Source: Bacteroidia bacterium
Lineage (GTDB): Bacteria; Bacteroidota; Bacteroidia; JABDFU01
Length of the DNA stretch: 7,055 nucleotides
Direction of reading: 5' to 3'
Assembly (NCBI GenBank): GCA_020849195.1
Contig: JADLGT010000010.1
Location: 1-7,055 of the forward strand
Shown: one piece after another, positions 1-5,706 of the stretch
Layout: each line of letters starts with the position of its first letter
How positions within the stretch are numbered: the stretch's first letter is position 1
Translations under genes and position numbers: made by a program
The notes under the pieces: model-generated
Seen by the model: the letters and a program-made list of their open reading frames with translations, nothing else
What the model was told of the DNA's origin: nothing
The model's database searches: none

Positions 1-387
1 TTCTTTTCCGTCGGTACGTATAATGCCTAAAGGAAGTTGCGAGCCTGTTAAAATAACCGGCTTGTTTAAATTTTCCAACATAAAACTCAATGCCGACGCT
101 GTAAAGGCCATGGTGTCCGAACCGTGCAATATTACAAATCCGTCGTATTTGGCATAATTTTTTTCAATCAGCTTAGCTAATTTTATCCATATATCCGGAT
201 TCATATTGGAAGAATCTACAGGCTTATCAAACGCACTGGCCGAAAGACGCGCATTTATTTTTTTTAATTCGGGTACCGAGCTTGTTATCTGATTAAAGTC
301 AAACGGACGCAAACTTTTTGTACGCGTGTCTTCTATCATGCCTATAGTTCCTCCGGTATAAATTAAAAGAATAGATGGTTTTTTCAT
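1..387 (-). CDS. ansA: Type I L-asparaginase, N-terminal part (cut by window edge)
   Basis: Hydrolyses L-asparagine to L-aspartate and ammonia; type I enzymes are normally cytoplasmic. I translated 129 codons from the ATG at 387 to the window edge. There is no signal peptide, which fits type I rather than the periplasmic type II. The first catalytic motif, YTGGTIGM, is at residues 10-17 with the nucleophile Thr14. The second, HGSDTMAFTASAL, is at 88-100 with Thr92 and Asp91 expected to form the second catalytic set. It is followed by the conserved PVILTGSQLPLG at 110-121. The family is about 330-350 aa, so roughly the C-terminal 60% lies outside the window and any allosteric site cannot be judged. 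It sits 61 bp downstream of tatD on the same strand. The gap has no TAnnTTTG element or terminator, so co-transcription with tatD is likely. No Shine-Dalgarno precedes the start; the leader is A/T-rich. Confidence 0.93.
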   Translation of the reverse strand, partial: MKKPSILLIYTGGTIGMIEDTRTKSLRPFDFNQITSSVPELKKINARLSASAFDKPVDSSNMNPDIWIKLAKLIEKNYAKYDGFVILHGSDTMAFTASALSFMLENLNKPVILTGSQLPLGIIRTDGKE

Positions 388-448
388 ACGATCTGTTTTA
401 AAAAATAATTTATCGAAGCGAGTTCATCTTTTACATTCGTTCGAATCT

Positions 449-1225
449 TCACACCCCAAATATATCAATAGAATTTTTCGTTGTTACTTCTGCAACTTCA
501 CTAATTGTAGTATTTTTTAATTCTGCTATTTTTTGCGCAATTAAATTAATGTAGCTGCTTTCATTTCGCTTTCCGCGATGAGGAACAGGAGCAAGGTAAG
601 GGGCATCGGTTTCCAACACAAGGTGTTCCAAGTCGATATTTGGAATTACCTTATTCAGTGAAGAGTTTTTAAACGTACATACGCCGCCTATTCCTAATTT
701 AAAACCTCCAAGCGAAATAATTTTTTCAGCATCTTCAACGCTTCCGCCAAAACAATGAAAAATTCCTTTAAGTTCAGTGGAGTTACATTCGTTTACAATT
801 TCAAAAGTGTCGTTAAACGCGCTACGTACATGAATTACAATAGGGAGGCGATGCTTTTTTGCCAATTCGATTTGTTCGCGAAAAGCAATTTTTTGTTGAT
901 TTGTATAAGTTGTGTTCCAGTAATAATCTAATCCTATTTCGCCAACAGCATAAAATTTAATTTCTTTTTTATTCAGCCATTGCTCAACAAAATCAATTTC
1001 TTGTTGATAGTCGGCCGTTACTGAACAGGGATGCAGCCCTATCATAGGACAACAATTGTTAGGATATTTTTTTGCCAAAGCAATCATCCCATCAATCGAG
1101 CTGCTGTCGATATTTGGAAGAAATAAACGAGATACCCCTGCATCAATTGCCCGTTGCATCATCGTCTCTCTGTCGGTATCAAACTCCGACGCATAAAGAT
1201 GAGCGTGTGTATCAGTTAATATCAT
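449..1225 (-). CDS. tatD: TatD-family metal-dependent hydrolase (putative DNase)
   Basis: 258-aa cytoplasmic TIM-barrel hydrolase of the amidohydrolase superfamily. Characterised members are Mg/metal-dependent 3'-5' nucleases acting on damaged or single-stranded DNA and RNA; the substrate of this one is not proven. The full metal-site set is visible: THAHL near the N-terminus (His7, His9), VGEIGLDYY with Glu96, VIHVR with His132, FHCFGG with His157, and ETDAPYLAP with Asp207. The family signature HRGKRNE is at 216-222. Length is normal for the family (about 255-265 aa) and no key residue is missing. The ATG at 1225 is chosen because the protein then begins directly with the usual first strand (MILTDTHAHL). 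A perfect TAnnTTTG promoter element ends only 4 nt upstream, leaving almost no 5' leader. It is followed by ansA on the same strand, a pairing I recall from other Bacteroidota. Confidence 0.95.
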   Translation of the reverse strand: MILTDTHAHLYASEFDTDRETMMQRAIDAGVSRLFLPNIDSSSIDGMIALAKKYPNNCCPMIGLHPCSVTADYQQEIDFVEQWLNKKEIKFYAVGEIGLDYYWNTTYTNQQKIAFREQIELAKKHRLPIVIHVRSAFNDTFEIVNECNSTELKGIFHCFGGSVEDAEKIISLGGFKLGIGGVCTFKNSSLNKVIPNIDLEHLVLETDAPYLAPVPHRGKRNESSYINLIAQKIAELKNTTISEVAEVTTKNSIDIFGV

Positions 1226-1229
1226 TGCA

Positions 1230-1237
1230 CAAAGGTA
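1230..1237 (-). promoter_or_regulatory. Bacteroidota -7 promoter element for tatD(-ansA)
   Basis: On the minus strand this reads TACCTTTG, a perfect match to the Bacteroidota sigma-ABfr -7 consensus TAnnTTTG. It is separated from the tatD ATG by only TGCA. I found no clear TTG/TTTG -33 element 17-23 bp further upstream, although that half is often weak in this phylum. If transcription starts a few bases after the motif, the mRNA begins at or almost at the start codon. Confidence 0.55.
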
Positions 1238-1311
1238 CTAAAATCGAGTGCCCTAAATTTAGCAGGGAAGTTGCGCCGGATTAAGTACAAGACGCGAATG
1301 TAAAACACCGG

Positions 1312-2478
1312 TTAATTTAATATTTCGCGGGAAATAACTAGTTTCTGAATTTCGGATGTGCCTTCGCCTATGGTACAAAGTTTCGAGTCGCGGTAGTATT
1401 TTTCAGCAGGGAAATCTTTTGTGAAGCCGTATCCTCCAAAAATTTGAACGGCTTCGGTAGCTACTTTTACGGCTACTTCGGAAGCATAATATTTTGCAAA
1501 AGCACTTTCTTTGCTTACTTTTTTATGTCTGTTTTTGAGATCGGCAGCACGATAGGTCAACAATTCGGCTGCTTCAATTTGAGTAGCCATATCGGCAAGT
1601 TTAAAAGCAATGGCTTGAAATTCGGAGATAGGTTTGCCAAACTGCTGACGTTCTTTCGAATATTTTACTGCTGCTTCGAATGCACCTTTAGCAATGCCGA
1701 CAGAAAGCGAAGCAATTGAAATGCGGCCACCGTCCAACACTTTCATTGCTTGAATAAAACCATCCCCCTCTTTACCAATTACCTGACTTTTGTGAACTCT
1801 GCAGTTCTGAAAAATAAGTTCGGTCGTTTCGGAAGCCCGCATACCTAATTTATTTTCTTTACGTCCGGCTGAAAAACCGGGTGTTTCTTTTTCGATGATG
1901 AAAGCTGTCATGCCATGACTGTCGCCCTTTTCGCCGGTGCGGGCAATTATAACAGCAACATTGGATGATTTGCCGTGTGTAATAAAATTTTTAGAACCGT
2001 TAAGTATATAATAATCTCCATCTTTAATTGCAGTAGTCATCATGCGGGCGGCATCCGATCCTGTATTTACTTCGGTAAGCCCCCAGGCGCCTATCCATTC
2101 GGCAGTAGCCAATTTGGGTAAATATTTTTTCTTTTGATCTTCACTTGCGCAAAGCAAAATATGTCCGGTACAAAGCGAATTATGCGCAGCCATAGATAAA
2201 CCAATTGAGCCGCATATTTTTGACAGTTCGATTATTGCGGTTACATATTCGTTGTATGTAAAACCCGAACCGCCATATTCTGTAGGAACAAGTACGCCCA
2301 TCAAGCCCAGCTCCCCTAATTTTTTAAAAACTTCAATGGGAAAAATTTGAGCTTCGTCCCATTCCATCATTTTTGGTTTAATATGTTCCTGGCCGAATTT
2401 GCGGATCATATCCGCTATCATACGCTGATTTTCGTTTTGTCCGAAATCTATTGCAGCCGAATCGTGTGAAGTTTCCAT
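1312..2478 (-). CDS. Acyl-CoA dehydrogenase (short/branched-chain type)
   Basis: 388-aa FAD-dependent flavoenzyme that oxidises acyl-CoA to trans-2-enoyl-CoA, passing electrons to electron-transfer flavoprotein, in beta-oxidation or branched-chain amino-acid breakdown. Numbering starts at the ATG at 2478. An N-terminal helical domain comes first. The FAD/substrate-binding strand GLTEVNTGSDA is at about 133-143 and YYILNGSKNFIT at about 156-167. The C-terminal helical domain has RQQFGKPISEFQ at about 277-288 and QIFGGYGF at about 345-352. The expected catalytic base is Glu372 in GEGTSEIQ, the position used by short- and medium-chain and butyryl-CoA enzymes rather than the isovaleryl or long-chain position. 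Length is typical (about 380). An in-frame TTG at 2496 would add six residues, but it lies inside a TAGGTTTG promoter-like element, so I prefer the ATG. Chain-length specificity cannot be read from the sequence. tatD lies 86 bp downstream with its own promoter element. Confidence 0.95.
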   Translation of the reverse strand: METSHDSAAIDFGQNENQRMIADMIRKFGQEHIKPKMMEWDEAQIFPIEVFKKLGELGLMGVLVPTEYGGSGFTYNEYVTAIIELSKICGSIGLSMAAHNSLCTGHILLCASEDQKKKYLPKLATAEWIGAWGLTEVNTGSDAARMMTTAIKDGDYYILNGSKNFITHGKSSNVAVIIARTGEKGDSHGMTAFIIEKETPGFSAGRKENKLGMRASETTELIFQNCRVHKSQVIGKEGDGFIQAMKVLDGGRISIASLSVGIAKGAFEAAVKYSKERQQFGKPISEFQAIAFKLADMATQIEAAELLTYRAADLKNRHKKVSKESAFAKYYASEVAVKVATEAVQIFGGYGFTKDFPAEKYYRDSKLCTIGEGTSEIQKLVISREILN

Positions 2479-2493
2479 AAATTTTATATTGCA

Positions 2494-2501
2494 CAAACCT
2501 A
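2494..2501 (-). promoter_or_regulatory. Possible -7 promoter element for the acyl-CoA dehydrogenase
   Basis: On the minus strand this reads TAGGTTTG, a perfect TAnnTTTG match, 15 nt before the preferred ATG at 2478. It would give a leader of about ten bases and excludes the upstream in-frame TTG as a start. No convincing -33 partner is seen. The motif is short and degenerate, so chance is possible. Its position, mirroring the element in front of tatD, is the main support. Confidence 0.45.
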
Positions 2502-2706
2502 CTAAATATTTTATGAGTGAGTGCCGATTTTTTGAATGGTATTAGCCGAGATTTTGCAAATGCTTTTGCCAAACCCACAACTAAAACCACTCACCATTAA
2601 GCACCCAAACCAATTTCCCCGAAAAACTTTTCAACACAAATTTTTTTGAAATTAAATTTTTGAATTGTTTTAACTTGTTGATAATAAGTAATATAAAATG
2701 TGGTTT

Positions 2707-2714
2707 GGGGGGGG
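2707..2714 (+). repeat. G8 homopolymer tract upstream of the secreted-protein cassette
   Basis: Eight consecutive G residues, preceded by TTT and followed by TAAATAAAA, stand out in otherwise AT-rich intergenic sequence. The tract lies 113 bp upstream of the first cassette gene. It could be a slippage-prone promoter spacer or simply a sequencing-sensitive homopolymer; the sequence alone cannot tell. Confidence 0.6.
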
Positions 2715-2827
2715 TAAATAAAATTTTAGGTTAAGGGCAATTTTATTGAAAGCGTGTTGAAAATTTTATGCGGATTGTGTTATGCGTTTATGTTACTTCG
2801 TCGCAAATAAAAAAATTTATTTGGCGC

Positions 2828-3361
2828 ATGACAAAAAATTATTTTTTCTTTTTCGTTTTTCTCTATCCGTTTTTTTTGTTTTCGCAAAACTGCTCAAACT
2901 GCAACCTTACAATAACTGCAGCCGATACCGCTGCATATACAATAAACACCGGACAAACACTGTGCATTACCGAAACCGGTGTAGCCAAAGGAAAAATAAT
3001 TATTTCGGGAGGAACAATTTGTAACAAAGGCTCCATCAATCCTGCTGCACTTACTTGCACAGCAGGAACAATAATTAATTACGGAACCCTAATGCTAAGC
3101 AATAGTTTAAGCATAAATACACCCGGCTTTACGCTAAACAATGCAGCGGGCGCAACAGTAAATGTAATTGGTCAACTAACGATTAGTAAGGCAGAATCGG
3201 TATTTATAAATAGTGGCACCGTAAACATAACAGGCAATATAAACCTTAGCGCAGGCACAATAAACAACAGCGGAACAATGAATTACGCCAACCTGAACAA
3301 AACAGGCGGAACAAACACAAATACCGGAACAGTTAATTGCTGCGCAAGAAACAACAATTGA
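2828..3361 (+). CDS. P1: small secreted beta-repeat protein, paralogue of the N-terminal half of P2
   Basis: 177-aa exported protein of unknown function. The ATG at 2828 is chosen because a signal peptide begins there: MTK, then a very Phe-rich hydrophobic core ending FLFS, with likely cleavage before Gln20. The in-frame ATG 60 bp upstream would put 20 unrelated residues before this signal. The mature protein is rich in Asn, Gly, Thr and Ile with short repeats of the form 'N.G(T/S)..' and 'SGT(I/V/M)N', suggesting a beta-helix or solenoid. Cysteines are at 22, 25, 46, 65, 77, 171 and 172. The spacing 25-46-65 matches 41-62-81 in P2, and the terminal Cys-Cys recalls the Cys cluster closing the beta-repeat region of P2. 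No Ig module, T9SS C-terminal domain, lipobox or membrane anchor is present. It lies 21 bp upstream of P2 and is probably co-transcribed. A T8 run lies in the signal-peptide codons. Role is inferred only: structural or surface component. Confidence 0.8.
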   Translation: MTKNYFFFFVFLYPFFLFSQNCSNCNLTITAADTAAYTINTGQTLCITETGVAKGKIIISGGTICNKGSINPAALTCTAGTIINYGTLMLSNSLSINTPGFTLNNAAGATVNVIGQLTISKAESVFINSGTVNITGNINLSAGTINNSGTMNYANLNKTGGTNTNTGTVNCCARNNN

Positions 3362-3382
3362 ATCAACACTTAAACCAAAGAA

Positions 3383-5668
3383 ATGGGCATGTTAAAAAAA
3401 GCGATTGTTGTTTGCAATAAAAATTACAGACTTTCAATTAGCTTACTCACTATTTTTTTTGCGACTGCTACCACAAAAACAACAGCCCAATGTTCAACAG
3501 GCTGCACCTATACCGTCTCTTCAAACAACAGCACAAGCTATACATTAACATCGGGACAAAAACTTTGCATCACATCATCGGGCACAATAACCGGCAGCAT
3601 AACACTTGCAGGCGGTACACTATGCAATCAAGGAACATTTAATCCTGCATCGTTCAGCAGCACAAGCGGAACTTTTGACAATTACAATACTGCTACAGTA
3701 AGTAGTATAAATTTAAGCGGGGCTGTGCAGCTTAATAATTATTCGGGAGCTACACTAACCATTACTTCCGGTTACACATCGAGCGCACCGGCTGCATCGT
3801 TTATTAATAACGGAACCTGTACCATAGCTGCAGGCTGTGCAGCAAGTGCAGGCATACTAAGCAACAACGGCAACCTAAGCATTGGTACAACACTTGGTGT
3901 TACCGGCGGAACTTTTAGCAATAACAATTTATTGGATGTAAGTTCAACATCAACAATATCGGGCGGTTCGTTTACTAACAGCGGCACGTTTACGACGCAT
4001 GGTATAAGTCCAAGCGGAGGTTCGTTTACCAACAGCGGCACAATAACTAACACCGGCGATTTTGCCAACAGCGGTGTAAGCACATCCAACACCGGAACAA
4101 TAAGCAATACGGGCAACTTCACCAACAGCGCAGCTTTTTCCAATGCTTCGGGTGCAACAGTAAGCTGTGTGAACCTATCGCTTAACGGCGGTGTGCTTAT
4201 GTTAAACGGCGGAAAATTTACTTGTACCAATTTTACCAATAGCGGAACCATTAACGGGCCGGGACTCAATACAGGTTGCGCCACCATAAGCGCAAGCACA
4301 AGCACTACTAACTCGGGCACAATAAATAACTACACCGATATATGCGATGCCACACCTCCGGCGGGCACAATAAAAATCGACAACAATTCAGGAACAGTAG
4401 CCTCAACGGTAACTTATTGCTCCTGTTGTTTGTTAAACACACCCGGTATCAGCGGAACCACAACAATTTGTAATGGAAGCAGCGCCACACTCAGCGCCTC
4501 ATCGGGCACAAGTTATAGTTGGAGTAACAGCGCAAGTACGCAAAGCATAACTGTAAACCCAACTGCTACAACTGCATATACTGTAACCATAACTTATGCC
4601 AACTCCTGCACGCGCACAGTAAGCCAAACAATAACTGTAAATCCGCAGCCCACAGTAAACGCAGGAACAAACACAAATATTTGCACAGGCAGTTCAGCTA
4701 CATTAGGTGGAAGCCCAACAGCATCGGGAACAAGTTCGCCATACACTTATTCATGGCTTCCTGCAACTGCGCTCAGTTCAACTACAATTGCAAATCCAAC
4801 AGCTAGTCCAACGGAGACAATAATTTACACGGTAATTGTTACCGATAGTAAAGGGTGTATCGCTACATCTTCAACTATGATTGAAGCAATTAGTAATCCA
4901 ACAGTAGATGCCGGATATAATTTTAATATCTGCTCAGGAAATTCAACCATTATTGGGGGAAATCCTACTGCATCAAATAGTTCGTTTCCTTACGTTTATT
5001 CATGGTCTCCTGCTATTTCGTTAAACTCATCAACAATCGCAAATCCTACAGCGACACCTAATATAAGTACAGCTTACACGGTATATGTAACCGATAATAA
5101 TGGGTGCACCAACACATCGTCTGTAACAATTGCGGTAAATACGCCCCCTACAGTAACAGCAAGTGCAAGCAAAGATTCTATTTGTGTGGGTGATAATATA
5201 ATTTTAACAGGAAATGGTGCACAAAGTTATTTGTGGACAAATGGAGCTGTTGATAATTTATCCATTACTCCTGAAATAACAACATCGTATATTGTTACTG
5301 GAACAGATTCTCATGGGTGTACCAGTTCATCTAGCATAACAGTAATTGTTAATAATCTTCCTACAGCCAATACATCTGTTTCCCCTTCTGTTACAATCAG
5401 TCCTGGCGGTAAACCAAACACAATTTACCATGGTCGAGGAGCTCAAAGTCTAACTCTTGCAGCAATAGTTGATACAAATACTCAATCATACTCATGGAGC
5501 CCTGCAAAGGGGCTCACATGTACCGAATGTTTAATTACAACAGCAAGCCCAACAGTAACAACAACATATACTTTAACATTGACAGGTACGAATGGATGTA
5601 CAGCGTCTCAAACAATAACAATATATGTAATCGATATTAATAATTTGTGCAGCGAATGCCACAATTAA
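3383..5668 (+). CDS. P2: large secreted protein, beta-repeat region plus five Ig/PKD-like modules
   Basis: 761-aa exported protein, probably surface or extracellular; function unknown. The signal peptide covers about residues 1-35 (basic MLKK...YR, core LSISLLTIFFATA), with likely cleavage before Gln36. Met3 at 3389 is an alternative start. Residues about 37-349 are an Asn/Ser/Gly/Thr-rich beta-repeat region with units such as GGSFTNSGT and GNFTNSA. It starts with C37/C41 and closes with a CSCC cluster at 346-349, and its first 120 residues align with P1. Residues about 354-750 hold five Ig/PKD-like modules (about 354-420, 421-505, 506-586, 587-657, 658-750). Four have a Cys pair of the form 'IC.G/S' then 'GC.' or 'SCT'. 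The fifth has 'TCTEC...NGC', common in large Bacteroidota surface proteins. It ends LCSECHN with no recognisable T9SS sorting domain. Asn codons change from mostly AAC to mostly AAT between the two halves. Confidence 0.88.
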   Translation: MGMLKKAIVVCNKNYRLSISLLTIFFATATTKTTAQCSTGCTYTVSSNNSTSYTLTSGQKLCITSSGTITGSITLAGGTLCNQGTFNPASFSSTSGTFDNYNTATVSSINLSGAVQLNNYSGATLTITSGYTSSAPAASFINNGTCTIAAGCAASAGILSNNGNLSIGTTLGVTGGTFSNNNLLDVSSTSTISGGSFTNSGTFTTHGISPSGGSFTNSGTITNTGDFANSGVSTSNTGTISNTGNFTNSAAFSNASGATVSCVNLSLNGGVLMLNGGKFTCTNFTNSGTINGPGLNTGCATISASTSTTNSGTINNYTDICDATPPAGTIKIDNNSGTVASTVTYCSCCLLNTPGISGTTTICNGSSATLSASSGTSYSWSNSASTQSITVNPTATTAYTVTITYANSCTRTVSQTITVNPQPTVNAGTNTNICTGSSATLGGSPTASGTSSPYTYSWLPATALSSTTIANPTASPTETIIYTVIVTDSKGCIATSSTMIEAISNPTVDAGYNFNICSGNSTIIGGNPTASNSSFPYVYSWSPAISLNSSTIANPTATPNISTAYTVYVTDNNGCTNTSSVTIAVNTPPTVTASASKDSICVGDNIILTGNGAQSYLWTNGAVDNLSITPEITTSYIVTGTDSHGCTSSSSITVIVNNLPTANTSVSPSVTISPGGKPNTIYHGRGAQSLTLAAIVDTNTQSYSWSPAKGLTCTECLITTASPTVTTTYTLTLTGTNGCTASQTITIYVIDINNLCSECHN
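3962..4040 (+). repeat. Internal 54-bp-period repeat in the beta-repeat region of P2
   Basis: A 25-bp unit at 3962-3986 recurs at 4016-4040 with two mismatches. Both encode GGSFTNSG, 18 residues apart (P2 residues 194-201 and 212-219). Related but weaker 'NSGT/NTGT' units continue to about 4140. The nucleotide-level identity suggests relatively recent duplication within the gene, on a background of older, diverged repeats. Confidence 0.7.
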
Positions 5669-5706
5669 TCTTATTATGAAAAAATGTAACCTAAACACAT
5701 ATAACT

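Larger units (their letters stand above)
2479..2827. other. Divergent intergenic region, AT-rich, no gene seen
   Basis: This 349-bp stretch separates the leftward metabolic genes from the rightward secreted-protein cassette. It must carry promoters for both directions, but only the leftward TAGGTTTG element is convincing. For the rightward cassette I found only weak candidates, for example TTTG at 2645-2648 spaced 22 bp from TAACTTGT at 2671. It also holds a run of eight G at 2707-2714 and a 10-bp inverted repeat (2628-2637 with 2754-2763). Open frames here are short and have no protein-like composition. I see no tRNA, rRNA, riboswitch or terminator hairpin. Confidence 0.6.

Noticed and set aside
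2378..2590. Open frame overlapping the start of the acyl-CoA dehydrogenase
   Set aside because: It is an out-of-frame shadow of the dehydrogenase extended into AT-rich intergenic DNA, with no family resemblance.
2768..2827. Upstream in-frame ATG as the start of P1
   Set aside because: It would add 20 residues ahead of a clear signal peptide that begins at the ATG at 2828.
3479..3493. Lipoprotein signal (TAQC) at the P2 N-terminus
   Set aside because: There is no Leu at the -3 position. An A|Q cleavage, as in P3, fits better, and the Cys has conserved paralogous partners suggesting disulfide use.
3772..4320. Long open frame on the minus strand opposite P2
   Set aside because: Its translation is monotonous Leu/Pro/Val, the expected mirror of Asn/Ser/Gly/Thr repeat codons on the plus strand. 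There is no domain or start context.
3900..4400. CRISPR-like direct repeats
   Set aside because: The repeats are in frame, protein-coding, imperfect and lack unique spacers of regular length.
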